Part shown: positions 1-9,959 of the stretch, piece by piece | How the letters are laid out: every line of letters begins with the position of its first letter | Position numbering within the stretch: the stretch's first letter is position 1 | Source: Blepharisma japonicum | Taxonomy: Eukaryota > Ciliophora > Heterotrichea > Heterotrichida > Blepharismidae | DNA: 64,000 nucleotides | Assembly (NCBI GenBank): GCA_949751835.1 | Contig: CATKHK010000009.1 | Span: 655,723-719,722, forward strand | Direction: 5' to 3' | Notes under the pieces: generated by a model | What the model saw: only the letters and a program-made list of their open reading frames with translations | Told to the model about the DNA's origin: nothing | Databases searched by the model: none | Program-made: the position numbers and the translations under genes

Positions 1-2
1 AA

Positions 3-614
3 TATCCAGAAGTAGAGGAATGTGCTAGTTTAGATAGGCAATATTTGGTAGGGAGCTCATTATTAGTGGCGGGGGTTACTAAAGAATTGCAAGAACATGT
101 AGACGTGTTTTTACCTGAAGGCAGGTGGTTTGATTACCATACTTTATTAGAAATAAATGCTGGGGAGCATAGTTTACAAGTCCAAGAAGATTGGATTCCT
201 GTCTTTATTAAAGGTGGAAGCATAATTCCCAGAAAAAATAACCCAAGAATGAGCTCAAAAGAAATGCTGGCAGACCCTTATAGCTTTTTAATTGCTGCTG
301 ACTCAAATGACTCTGCACAAGGGTTTTTATATGCTGATGACACTATTTCTCATGACTATATGTCTGGGCAATATATTTTGGCTGATATCCAACTCAAAGA
401 TTTTAAGCTCAGCTACCATCTTACTAACACAATGGACTTGGGAAATAATATTGACGAAATTATGATTATTGGGCTTTTAAAAACCCCTAATGAAATGATA
501 TTAGACATAGAAGGTGAAAAGAAGCCAATTAATTTTGGCGTTAGGAGTAATATGATAGCTATCAATATATCTGATATTACTATCAGTCAGAATTGGACTA
601 TTGAATTTAAATAA
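3..614 (+). CDS. GANAB: Glucosidase II alpha subunit (GH31), C-terminal part; 5' end outside window
   Basis: The frame is open from the window edge to TAA at 612-614, so only the last ~203 residues are present. In other eukaryotes this ER enzyme trims glucose from N-glycans during glycoprotein folding. The visible part matches the region after the catalytic barrel of family 31 glycosidases: a QYLVGSSLLVAGV stretch like the QYLLGDALLV segment of animal GANAB, then VFLPEGRWFDY, then IPVFIKGGSIIPR, then a GxLYxDDTxSxDY segment, and an end resembling the human C-terminus (W-[ST]-I-x-[FL]-[KR]). The catalytic residues lie upstream of the window. The gene converges on the Rpn10 gene with 39 bases between stops. 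Assignment is confident; distinction from other GH31 paralogues rests on these C-terminal motifs. Confidence 0.9.
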   Translation, partial: YPEVEECASLDRQYLVGSSLLVAGVTKELQEHVDVFLPEGRWFDYHTLLEINAGEHSLQVQEDWIPVFIKGGSIIPRKNNPRMSSKEMLADPYSFLIAADSNDSAQGFLYADDTISHDYMSGQYILADIQLKDFKLSYHLTNTMDLGNNIDEIMIIGLLKTPNEMILDIEGEKKPINFGVRSNMIAINISDITISQNWTIEFK

Positions 615-653
615 TAAGCTTATCCATGAGTATTACTATTTGTAAAATAATTT

Positions 654-1670
654 TTATTGATTTTCTTCTTTCTTATTTTCTTCTTCCTTTTTCTTCTCCT
701 CATCTTTGCCTTGGAGTGACTTAAGAGCTTCTTGGATTGCTGGATCTTGCATATCAACTCCAGGGAGAGACGATAAAATGTCGCTTACGAACTCTTGGTT
801 TCTAAAAGCTGCGACATCAGGCTGTTCTTGTTTGGGTGGCTCTTGCTTGGCTTCTTCTTTGGGTGGTTCTTGCTCAATCTCCATCATTGAAAGTTTAATG
901 GCTTCCTGTAAAAGTCTTTCTTCTTCGTCTTCTTCCTGCATCTCTGAAATCCCTTCCATTGGCTGATTTTGGCCTCCTTCTCTGTTTTGGTCGTCTTGTC
1001 TTTTCTTATGCTCTTCAAGACTTAACCTAATAGCAGCTGCATATTCTGGATCTGCGTTTGGATCAATCCCTCCGTACTCGCTAAAATTGGCTGGCTGGCC
1101 AGACCCTCCGTGCATAATTGGGGTATTTGCTAGGTTTTCTGACAAAATTCCAATTCCAGAAGGAATGGACACCAAATGAGAGTTGTCGCCTGAGTTCACA
1201 TTTTTATGGAGCTCTTGAAGTTTTTCAATATTATCTAAATTCCCGAAGACTACTAAATCAAGTGAAATATTGTTCTTTTTAAGGTTTCTGCCAAGGGTTA
1301 CTAGCTTTTCTGTTTCGACCTCCACAGGGCTGCATACGAATCCGATCACTCGTTGCCTTTGTTCTTTGTTTGATCTGTGCTTAAGGGCTAATTGAGCTGT
1401 CTGAAGAGCTGAATAAAGATCGGATTTGCCTTTAATACTGGTAGAGTGCATTGCTGCGAAAATCTTGGCTATGTCGTTCGTAGGAGCTACGAGAACATCG
1501 ACTCTTGGACCTGCCATTGCTACGACTCCTACTGAGTTGCCGGGATTTTGAGTTTTGTTCCCTGCAATGATACTTGCAGCTTCTTGTTGAGCTTCCCACC
1601 GATTAGGACTGTAATCACCATTGCGAGCCCATTCAGAGTTGTCAAGGCATATTACTGTAGCTTCTACCAT
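654..1670 (-). CDS. PSMD4: 26S proteasome non-ATPase regulatory subunit 4 (Rpn10/S5a)
   Basis: 338 aa. It is the ubiquitin receptor of the proteasome 19S particle and joins lid to base. The N-terminal von Willebrand A domain (about 1-190) opens with VEATVICLDNSEW and carries NRWEAQQEAA, NSVGVVAMAG and the RQRVIGFVCSP segment typical of Rpn10. Two ubiquitin-interacting motifs follow: about 207-226 (DPEYAAAIRLSLEEH) and about 247-266 (LLQEAIKLSMMEIEQE). The C-terminus is a K/E/Q-rich tail. Length is a little below human PSMD4 (377 aa). No internal TGA or intron is needed. The start is the first ATG before the conserved VEATV. Confidence 0.96.
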   Translation of the reverse strand: MVEATVICLDNSEWARNGDYSPNRWEAQQEAASIIAGNKTQNPGNSVGVVAMAGPRVDVLVAPTNDIAKIFAAMHSTSIKGKSDLYSALQTAQLALKHRSNKEQRQRVIGFVCSPVEVETEKLVTLGRNLKKNNISLDLVVFGNLDNIEKLQELHKNVNSGDNSHLVSIPSGIGILSENLANTPIMHGGSGQPANFSEYGGIDPNADPEYAAAIRLSLEEHKKRQDDQNREGGQNQPMEGISEMQEEDEEERLLQEAIKLSMMEIEQEPPKEEAKQEPPKQEQPDVAAFRNQEFVSDILSSLPGVDMQDPAIQEALKSLQGKDEEKKKEEENKKEENQ

Positions 1671-2872
1671 TTTATTCTTATTTGAGATTTGAGTTTTGTA
1701 TATGAAATATCAAGAATAGAAGAGCAAAGGAGATGGATAATATATGAAATGAATCAGGAGATTTCGGATTAAAAAAAATGTTTTGAATTATGGAGATTTT
1801 ATATAATCTTAAAATTTTAAATTTTATTAGAAAATTAATTTTAGATCAGACTAAGATTTGCCCTATAAATTTTTATTAAAATTTCTTTCTGAAATTTTAA
1901 TGATATTTTCAAATTATTAATCTCCAGATTTTTATTGCTCAACAATAACAGTTATGTCGCAGCATAAAGATCAAAATATATTTCAACCTTTCCAAAAAAG
2001 TAGAGCAATAGGAAAATGTTATTTATCAACAACAGCTACTCTTTCTGCTGCTTAAAAAGTAAATTCAGGGAAAATAATTATAAAAAATCTTTATAATTAT
2101 TAATCCTTAAACTAGAGTTTCTTAAAATGACTTAGAGGCTTTTTTTTATTCTGCTTTAATATTAAGCCTATCTTTCAGCTTTTTCTTGGACATATAAGCA
2201 TTTAATCTTTATCTAACTTCCTATCTTCCGAATAAAGAAAAAACCCTATAGAATTATTTTTTCGTGTGAAAAATCTTAAATTTAAATCCAGCCTTAATAG
2301 CAATAAATTAATCATCACAGGAATAAGTGATATTTCAGAGCTAATGAATAATACACACATAACAGAAATCTTATAATTTTCAATGAGAAATAAAATATTT
2401 AAAAATTAGCTTGCATCTTTGCAGTGCGTTTTGTTTCTATTGCCTCTGGGTTCTTCGTTTGGCTTTAGATAAATAGGTTTCATCTCAAAAAAACCCAGGT
2501 TTTAAACCTAAATTCTGAAAAAGATGGATTAAATCTATTTAATTTCCAGAATCAAAACTACTAAAACATTATACATTTTCTATTAACAAGCTTGAATAGT
2601 TCCTTTTCAAGAAAAATATTTCACTCTCCTAATTCATCATCTTATTCTCCATTATTATATATTTTATGCTTTTAAATCATTACTACAATTTTATATTGAT
2701 ATCTTGACAAAGAGACTCAAATTAAAAATAAAATATCAATCTCATCGTATATAAATTTGACAAAGAGACTCAAATTAAAAATAAAATATCAATCTCATCG
2801 TATATAAATCAAAATTTTTCGGTTTAACATTTTTTTGAACAAATTTTGGGGTAAACTGATTGGAGGTTATAA
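1671..2872. other. Intergenic, AT-rich; no gene seen apart from a 53-bp tandem duplication
   Basis: About 1.2 kb of very AT-rich sequence between Rpn10 and the small intron-containing gene. I found no convincing frame on either strand with TGA read as Trp and no RNA gene. Its only clear structure is the perfect two-copy direct repeat at 2704-2809, listed separately. Confidence 0.6.
2704..2809. repeat. Perfect tandem duplication, two copies of a 53-bp unit
   Basis: The unit starting TTGACAAAGAGACTCAAATT and ending CGTATATAAAT occurs at 2704-2756 and again at 2757-2809 without a mismatch. It ends 63 bases before the ATG at 2873, so it lies in the probable promoter or leader of the next gene. 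Lack of divergence implies a recent duplication, or an assembly artefact. Confidence 0.95.
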
Positions 2873-3115
2873 ATGGAAATGTCAACAAGGGAAATCGAGA
2901 AATTCCAGGATGACTTCAAATTTTTGTTCAATTATGAACAAGCGGAAAGCATTCTTGCATCATTCCAGTCTTTGGAAAAGTAGTTTCTATTTAGGGATTA
3001 TCAGTCATTCAAAAGCGGATTAGACTATTCTAGCACATTGGTCGGGCATGTCCCAAATGAGGAATTGGATCATATTTGGGATGTCTATTTACCTAAAGAG
3101 CGTGTCTTTAGTTAA
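2873..3115 (+). CDS. Small hypothetical protein, 75 aa, two exons split by a 15-nt intron
   Basis: Exons 2873-2979 and 2995-3115. Removing GTAGTTTCTATTTAG at 2980-2994 joins a 107-nt and a 121-nt exon into one frame from ATG to TAA; without removal the frame stops at the TAG inside the intron. The product begins MEMSTREIEKFQDDF, continues ...ASFQSLEK across the junction into DYQSFKSGLDYSS, and ends LPKERVFS. An in-frame TAA just before 2873 fixes the start at 2873 or at the Met two codons later. It is acidic and probably helical at the N-terminus, with no signal peptide or membrane helix. I do not recognise the family. The exact 15-nt GT..AG interval that restores frame is the main support. 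Confidence 0.68.
2980..2994 (+). other. 15-nt spliceosomal intron
   Basis: GTAGTTTCTATTTAG, with GT at the start, AG at the end and a pyrimidine-rich middle with single A residues. It carries an in-frame TAG, so it cannot be retained. The length matches the 15-16 nt introns known from heterotrich ciliates. Confidence 0.75.
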
Positions 3116-3475
3116 GCCGAATTTGTCTTTAAATAATCGAACCCTATAAATAAACTGATTTTTAGTCATTTCGAATATATTCCCCTAATTCATCAAGTTA
3201 GTCATTATTTGTTAAAATTGAAATTTTATAGGAACTTAATTGCTTAAATAAGCAGTGAAGCTCTAAGCATTTTCTTGTTACATATATGGAAACCAGCAAA
3301 TAATTATTGCAAGAAAGGTAAATTGCCATTTATATTGTTGAGTTCCTTATATGCATCTTTAAAAGCCATAAAATTATTTCCTATTTAAGGAGACTTTAAA
3401 ATTTAATTTTTAAATATTTATTAGCTTTTATCTGTAATTCTATTAGGATAATATTATTATTATAAAACCATCAAA
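3116..3475. other. Intergenic, nothing recognised
   Basis: AT-rich spacer between the 3' ends of the small gene and of the convergent INTS9 gene. I see no coding frame, repeat or structured RNA. Confidence 0.6.
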
Positions 3476-5071
3476 TTAATTGTTTAATAAAGCATAAAGA
3501 CTCTTCCTCATTTCATTTGTGTTAGCTTTCACAATAATTCTCTTTCCTTTGAAAATTATTTCTCCGTCTGGGGCATACAGCACACATTTGGTTTGGTAAA
3601 ATTTCACGCTAGACTCCAATCCTCTATTATATAGCTTTTCTCTTATCAGCCGAATTCTATCTTGCAATTTAGCTTTATAATTGTAATTTTTTAATTTCAA
3701 AGTCCCAATCACTGGGCAAACTTCTCCTGGGCATTTTGCGTGAATTTTAAATAATGTAGGACTTGCATCCACTGTACACACTTGTGAATCTTCATAATAT
3801 TTAAGTTTCCTAATATTAAGAAGCCCCTCAAAGCTTTTCGGAATTAAAACAGTATCCGCTTTAGTGTTTTCCAAGCATGTTTGAATTTCTCCCAAAACCA
3901 GCCCAACGTTTAAATAGCAACTTTTTATTTCAAAATTTTGCAAAATTCCTGCATTTTGGAAAGGAGGAAGAGCACTATCTCTATACTGCCCATCTACAAG
4001 CACCATCACATTGCTGAACCCTTTTCTCGATAGATGTGAAATAACGTAATCTGCTTCTCCAAGTCTTAGGCTTGAATGTGAAAGTAATAAAATACATCGG
4101 GACTTCAGCTTGGCCCCAAACCCATCTTTTAAGTTATGAAACACTGCTAAATGGCCTTTTTCTTTCGCAGCTTCAAACATAAAGCAATTTTGGGGAATAT
4201 AAGCTTTCATCCTTAAATCATGGCTTAACCACTCAGTACATCCAGATGCATATGAGAAAAACGCATTTGCTGAAGGCGCCATACACAATGTAGGAATATC
4301 AAATAGTGTTCCTGCTGAAAGAACGTGGGATTCTAAGTCTAAAAGTTGCCAAGACTCTATAGGCACCACAATAGAGCTTTGAAAAGCCAAAGATCTACAA
4401 GTCTCTATGAATGTGTTATATAAGGCTTTAGCTGAAAATGGCTCTGCAGAAGGCGTGTTTTGTGGGGTAAAAATAATGATATTTGAGTTAAAAATACTTT
4501 GGTTAAACGCTGCTGGGTATCGAGAAGCATCTAAACAAGACTGACTGACAATACCAATAGTGAGATTTCCTAATTCCAATATCCAGTTGGCGCCACCTAA
4601 ACTATGTCCTGAGCTTACTGCTGCAATTTTGAGCTCTCTGAGCTGGTATATTTGGTTGTAGCTTAGCGGAATTACCTTTTTCCATATCCCTTTTATGTCT
4701 TCAGAGCTGTATAAGTTGCTTGTTCCAGCCATTGTCCTCATATATTCTTCATCAAATTCTAATAATTCTTGACATACACTGGCTCCAAGTGTTGACACAG
4801 GCTCAGTCATAAGAATTTTCCCGTTGAATTTGGTGTTTAGGTAAGGCAGAGCGTGAATTGTTGTTATGTTAGATATTAAGACAAGGTCAATTAAGCTGAT
4901 ATCTAGGTCTGACATTCATGCATGCTCATAAACTATAGGCTCATGATGAGAATCAATAGAAATTGGAGTGCTTTTTAATAGAGAGGACATGCTTATTGGG
5001 CATTCAATTAGGATTGATGTGTCCGAAATCTTTAAAAGAAGAGCTTTATCTTGAATAGATCTTATTTCCAT
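3476..5071 (-). CDS. INTS9: Integrator complex subunit 9 (metallo-beta-lactamase/beta-CASP, inactive type)
   Basis: 531 aa when the TGA at 4916-4918 is read as Trp; the first Met after that TGA would otherwise give 479 aa and lose the conserved N-terminus. INTS9 is the catalytically dead partner of INTS11 in the nuclear complex that cleaves snRNA and other nascent transcripts. Matches to animal INTS9 include the segment around VDLVLISN ... ALPY ... TEP, the SSGHSLGGANWILE stretch (human SSGYALGSSNWI), ADYVISHLSRKG, and the CILLLSHSSLRLGEAD segment (human VVFTGHPSLRFGD). The HxHxDH zinc signature of active nucleases is not seen, as expected for INTS9. It is shorter than human INTS9 (658 aa), mostly in the C-terminal region. 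I chose ATG 5071 because an in-frame Met follows there after AT-rich leader. Confidence 0.85.
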
Positions 5072-5359
5072 TTATAAAAGTTCAAGACAAATTTGGGCTT
5101 AATTTGGACTAATTAAGGAATTTCTTAAGAAATTTTGAGATAAAATGATGCTATTTATAATATCAGAAGAGCTCATAGCGTTATTTAAATTAAAACGCTT
5201 ATAAAAATAAAAATTGTTAGCAGCCGATAAAAGCAAAAAAATCACCTTATGACGAAAGCCTTAATTTGTGGTGAAATATACCTCAGCTTCAATATTTTAG
5301 CAGAGGAGACAGACTAGAATTAAATTTTATGAGAAAAGTTATCTAGAAAGGTTGATTAG

Positions 5360-5539
5360 TTAAGCCTTTACTGGATGCTTAATGTTTGGATCATGAAGTT
5401 GAGCAAAGCGTCTGTTCTTTCTGTACTTCAAATCGCAACCACGGAGAGACTCATGAAGCTGCTTCTTTGGTCTCTTGATGCCATTTCTATGGTTCTTGTG
5501 TCCTTGATTGTGGCTTGAGTGTACCTTTTCCTTAGACAT
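5360..5539 (-). CDS. RPL29: 60S ribosomal protein eL29
   Basis: 59 aa, very basic, too short for usual ORF cut-offs. It is a structural protein of the large ribosomal subunit. The sequence begins MSKEKVHSSHNQGHKNHRNG and continues IKRPKKQLHESLRGCDLKY, matching the eL29 signature (SKNHTxHNQxxKxHRNGIKKP, then SLKGVDPKF). The length suits the family (yeast 59 aa). No intron or internal TGA. It lies 288 bases upstream of the INTS9 start on the same strand. Confidence 0.97.
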   Translation of the reverse strand: MSKEKVHSSHNQGHKNHRNGIKRPKKQLHESLRGCDLKYRKNRRFAQLHDPNIKHPVKA

Positions 5540-5923
5540 TTATTTTATATTGTAAAAATATACATGAAATTAACTATTTTTAGCTAGTTAAAATAACCAC
5601 TATCCTTGTGTTATTATAAATTACGTAATTCATATTTCTTTTCAAAAAATGAAGAGTCTAGCTTTATTTGAAAGATATAATAAATATTTGATTGGATAAA
5701 GAAATTAGTATCAATGCATCTAATTGCAGCCATTGTGGATTTTTATTTATATTCTAATGGAATATCTTATTATTGATACTTATACCATGATAAAAAGTGA
5801 TGACGATTAAGATTATTTAGCCTTAGGGTCCTAGGATTTATATTTTGTGCCATTTAAAATTCATTTTTTAAGCCATAGAATCCATATTTACCGTCGAGCC
5901 GATAGGTCAATCTCATAATATTT
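5540..5923. other. Divergent intergenic region, nothing recognised
   Basis: The space between the divergent eL29 and the 266-aa gene at 5924. It must hold both promoters, but I see no recognisable motif or repeat. Confidence 0.55.
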
Positions 5924-6724
5924 ATGTGCAAACTTAACTTAAATTGTCAAGTACAAGACTCAACATGTACATGCGCATCACAAATTCATTCAAAGTCATT
6001 CAGACCTTGCCAAAACTACCTTGATACCTACGGGATTTTGCCTAAGCCAATCTTCCCAGAAGAGCAATCTCAAAGCCCAATTTTTCAACTAATTGCACAG
6101 CAAATGAAGGCAATAAAGATTCTTACAGAAAGAAGCGCACAAACAACAGAAAAGCTTATCCAGTTGACCCAAATCGTCGACCGACTCGCAAATAACCAGC
6201 AAGCCCCTGAAGCTGTTTCTCCATGCTTGCATTCGTCAGAAAGTGTAACAACGTCAGAAGATTTACTGACTGCAATATGTGGTCCTCACCAAGATTTTGA
6301 CTTTTTCATTCAACTAGTGAATGAAATCCCTAACCCAGCATACAAAGAGCGTGCTTTTCAAGTTGTTGCACAGATAGTAGATGCTGAAGGGAACAAAGTG
6401 ACATTGCCAAATATGGTATCATTTAACATTATGCTATTCACAACAGAAAGTCCGACAAAATCATTGAAAGTTAACACTTCTGGGGACAAGATCATGAGAG
6501 GTACGACGGAGGTTGAGGCGACTTCTGAATTAGTTTTCAGAAAAGTTGTAATTAAAGAAGTGACTTCTCACTTCAGAAATGGCTGCATTTTCATGGCCAT
6601 TTGCCCGAAGCAAAACTCGAGGATAAAACCATTAATCATTAACAACGTTGTTGTTAAGGCTAGGAAGCTCTGCCCAAACGCTGGAGCAGTTAAAAAACTC
6701 AAAACTGAAGAAGATAACATATAG
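5924..6724 (+). CDS. Hypothetical protein, 266 aa, with C-terminal beta-rich domain
   Basis: Ends in TAG 18 bases before the stop of the convergent RING/kelch gene. The first ~35 residues contain several Cys (CxxxxxxCxxxxxxCxC). A helical segment follows (about 52-100, QLIAQQMKAIKILTERSAQT). From about residue 130 the sequence alternates like a beta-sandwich: FQVVAQIVDAEGNKVTLPN, MVSFNIMLFT, LVFRKVVIKEVTSHF, RNGCIFMAICPK, PLIINNVVVKARK. The rhythm (an 'I.. V..VTS.FR.G.F...' strand pair followed by '..PL......V.AR') recalls the core domain of plant CBP60 proteins and similar uncharacterised protist proteins, but this is only a resemblance. No membrane helix. Intact with no internal TGA. Function unknown. 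Confidence 0.7.
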   Translation: MCKLNLNCQVQDSTCTCASQIHSKSFRPCQNYLDTYGILPKPIFPEEQSQSPIFQLIAQQMKAIKILTERSAQTTEKLIQLTQIVDRLANNQQAPEAVSPCLHSSESVTTSEDLLTAICGPHQDFDFFIQLVNEIPNPAYKERAFQVVAQIVDAEGNKVTLPNMVSFNIMLFTTESPTKSLKVNTSGDKIMRGTTEVEATSELVFRKVVIKEVTSHFRNGCIFMAICPKQNSRIKPLIINNVVVKARKLCPNAGAVKKLKTEEDNI

Positions 6725-6742
6725 AATATAGTAATTTATCAT

Positions 6743-8785
6743 TTAATCTGATATTAAGACGCTTGAATGCATAAATCTTGGATTTTGTAGAGGCAAAAGT
6801 TCAGTCCATTTATCTTCCACAACAGAATATCTTTCTACAACAGCAAGAGCTGACCCGTTAAATCCTCCTATTGCATATATAAACTGGCAATCTGGAGAAA
6901 CAACTGCACTTAGGGTGCATCTAGCGTACTTCATGGACGCTAGATTTATCCATTTTCCCATCCTTATGTCGAATTTCTCCAATGTTTTCAAATATTTTCC
7001 TCCATCATATCCTCCAATAGCATAGATTCCGTCAGGAAGTGTAACCGCTGACAAAGCTCTTCGAGGAATTTGCATTGATGGGATTTCTTCTCATGAATTT
7101 GTCTCCATGCTAAACCTTTCTGAGGAATTCAAACACATCATTTCGCCACCTCCATAGCCTCCAATTGAATAAATCTGTAAATCGGGCCCAACAGTCCCAG
7201 CCGTCTCATCACGCCTTTGTTTCATAGGGGGCAATGAGCTCCATCCTCTGTCATTAAAGCATTCAAAAACGCGCAAAGGGACTCCGTCACTGCCTCCTAA
7301 TACATATATGTCATCTAACTAAAAATTACTTGAAATTGACATAGCGGCAAAACCACTTCTAGGGGAGGTTAACGTTATGTCACTTAAAAGTCATTCATTT
7401 GTATGGATATTATATTCCTCACTAGAAGATATTCGCTTTCCTGCGTGTTTTCCACCTATCATAAGTATCGAATTATTCAAAGAAATTGCCCCAAATTGAG
7501 TTCTGGACGTTAAAGAATCCGCTAAAAAATCTGAGGAATTATTTGTGCAGTTGTAACATTCTAGGCTTACCAATCCTTTATCAGAAAACCCTCCAAGAGT
7601 ATAGATATTTGCTTGTGGAGCTTTATAAAGGGAAGCTAAGTCAAAAGATTTCATTGAAAACGCGAACTCATCTACTGGCTTGTGGAAGCCTGAATAGTCG
7701 TCATTCCATTCAAATAACCCATCATCATGAGGAGTTTGCCCTGCTGAGCTTTCCTTAGGCCTTCCTATCTGTTTCGGCTTCTTCTGGGTTGGCTTTACAG
7801 TTGCAGGTCTTTGCTTTACTTCTTTTTTCCCTCCTTTTTTCTCATTTTCTATCACAGGCTTCGCATTTCCTCTTAAATCTTTCGAAAACGCCGCATTAGC
7901 AAGAGCAAGTGGCACTTTTTCTTCATTTTTTTTCGGCTGTATCTTTGATTTTGGGGCATATGCAAATACTTGCTTTATAAGTTTCCAAAAGAAATTTGCT
8001 TCAATTTCACGTGAAAACTGAGAAAATGCATCACTTTTACTAAAAGTTTGCAGCTTAGAACAAGCCTGCTTGGCAACTGCTTCTCTAGTTTTAAATCTTG
8101 AAATTAATTCAAGGTCATTTTCTGACTCAGCTCTTTCTAATTCACTTTTAAAGCTTTGGATTACGCAGGCTTGCTTTTTGTTTTGTTTATGTCTTTCATC
8201 AATAATAGCTAAATCTTCATCAAGCGTCGTCTTCATTCTTGCTACCATTTCGTTTTCTCGCGTTAATAAGGCTTCTCTTATCGCTTCATATAATCCTGAA
8301 AATTCTTTTAAAACTTTTTCATAGTTTTCATATGAAATTTTTGTAAGATTTTCCAGATCCTGTTCTTCTTTTAGAAGTCCTTGCTCATTTTGTAGTGCAG
8401 AAAGGGCAAGATTTGATAAGATTTCTCGCTGCTTACCTGCAGCTTTAGAAATTGAAGAAATGTCATGTGATTTGTGACCGCTGTCTAAAATACAGCTGAC
8501 ACATAATACTTTGTGATCATTGTTACAGTAAGCTTCTAAACTTTTCCCATGAATTTCGCATAAATCTTGTGCTGGTTTTTGCTTGAGTTGAATTAATGCG
8601 ATATTTGCTGGGAAACTATTAACACTTGTAGCGGGATTTTTTGTGTTGCATTGAGGGCAGATTACTGAGTTTGAGACTAATAGGGTGGAGACACAAGAAT
8701 GGCATAGAGTGTGGCCACAGGTTGTTAAAATACGTGGAAGACGGTGGGGTTCTTCAAATTCTAGCTGGCATTCATAGCATTCCAT
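6743..8785 (-). CDS. RING / B-box / coiled-coil / kelch-repeat protein (TRIM-like), one 15-nt intron
   Basis: 675 aa from exons 7330-8785 and 6743-7314, with two TGA codons read as Trp (the 'HTNEW' and 'TNSWEEIP' positions, the second at about 7088-7090). RING finger: C3, C6, C23, H25, C28, C31, C43, C46. B-box 2: C76, H79, C87, C95, C98, H104, H107. Next comes a coiled coil (about 115-240), then a K/P-rich linker, and from about 390 kelch repeats (YTLGGFSDKG, LMIGGKHAG, IYVLGGSDG, YSIGGYGGG, YAIGGYDGG, YAIGGFNGS). In metazoans this architecture is an E3 ubiquitin ligase with a beta-propeller for substrate binding; that role is inferred here. The intron removes an in-frame TAG and fuses MSIS to NDIYVLGG. 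Confidence 0.85.
7315..7329 (-). other. 15-nt spliceosomal intron in the kelch gene
   Basis: On the minus strand the interval reads GTAATTTTTAGTTAG. It contains an in-frame TAG; its removal keeps frame and completes the kelch strand 'NDIYVLGGSDG'. Same length and GT..AG ends as the intron at 2980-2994. Confidence 0.78.
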
Positions 8786-9213
8786 CTTATATTATTTATA
8801 TTAGAGGAGTTTTTAGATTAAATTTTCATTCGGAATTTAGTTGATTTAAAAATAGTTAAAATTAAAGCATTTAGGAGAGGGATGGTTATGGGTGTTAAAA
8901 GTATTTTAATGCAAAGATGTTTTTCATATGACATTTTTTGAAAATAATAAAGAAAAATTGTGATTAGACTTGGAATAATAATGAAGATTTTCCGATTTAT
9001 TTTATATGAAAAATTTAGCTTAATCTGAGAGTAAAAATAATATAAATGATAATTGATACTACTCAGGTATCACATTTTTATCCTTAATTGAAATTCCATT
9101 ATTTTAATAATTGTTTATAGAGCCTTAAAATTCTTTTCTATTTGCTTCCTTTATTAAATTATTTCTTTCTCCTCTCAAATAATTCTCTAGTCCAAATAAT
9201 TCTCTACTCTAAA
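8786..9213. other. Divergent intergenic region, nothing recognised
   Basis: A 428-base AT-rich spacer between the divergent RING/kelch gene and the SHIPPO-repeat gene. No coding frame or repeat seen; it presumably contains two promoters. Confidence 0.55.
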
Positions 9214-9909
9214 ATGGTAACCAAACTGCAAACGAGATTTCATTCTCCTTTACATATGAAACCAGATGACTTCAATCTCAACCCATCTCGAATTGGAAAA
9301 GACTCCTACCACTGAAGTTTTGGTAAAGCACGCAGATTTCATGAGCGGAAGTTAACGATTGACCCAGACTTTATAACTCCTCCAACATCTCTCGCAAAAC
9401 GAGCCACTTCATTTGGACTAGGCCGCAGATGAGAGCCCCGAAATGACAAAGGAAAAGATTCACCACCTCCAACAACCTATAACCCTCCTGGTTTATTTAC
9501 AAATAATTCAAAAACTATGAACTTTGGCAATGGTTCTACAGCAGAAAGAATTCCTATGAGAATGCAGTTAACTCCAGGGCCAGGATCATATAACCCATCC
9601 TCTCCTCTTGGTGAAGGCTCTCCTAAGTTCTCATTTAGACCAAGAATCCAGCTCAAAGCCAAAATTGCATCACCATGTCCTAGTCTTTATAGTCCAAATT
9701 TTAAACTTATAGAAAAATCTAATTATTCCAAAATTGGATTTGGTTATGGACAAAGACTAAAAATTGGCTCACGAGATTCAAGCCCAGGCCCAGGCTCCTA
9801 TGATGTGCTATCAGGTTTTTCTACCACGCAATCTAGATTTGTCACTCCAATTAGAAACCACACCCCAATCCAGCAGCATAAAAGGCTTTTATCTGCAATG
9901 GACCACTAA
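9214..9909 (+). CDS. SHIPPO/STPGR-repeat protein (ODF3/CIMAP family), probably ciliary
   Basis: 231 aa with two TGA read as Trp (in 'SYHWSFGKA' and 'GRRWEPRND'). STPGR/SHIPPO repeats are visible as PxxYNPPG (about 93), TPGPGSYNPSSP (about 121) and SPGPGSYDVLSG (about 190), each the P-G-P-x-x-Y core of outer dense fibre 3-like proteins. In other organisms these bind the axonemal or cortical microtubule surface, including the lumen of doublets, so a ciliary or cortical role fits a heavily ciliated cell; that is inference. The start is the ATG at 9214 that opens the frame; a later Met at 9517 would discard the first repeat. The next gene follows in the same direction after 50 bases. Confidence 0.82.
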
Positions 9910-9959
9910 AACAACAAATTTTATCTTTTATTTATTAATTTTCACTGGCAAAATAAAAA

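Noticed and set aside
4916-4918. INTS9 starting at the Met at 4915 after TGA
   Set aside because: Reading TGA as Trp extends the protein by 52 residues to an earlier Met, and the same code is needed by many other genes here.
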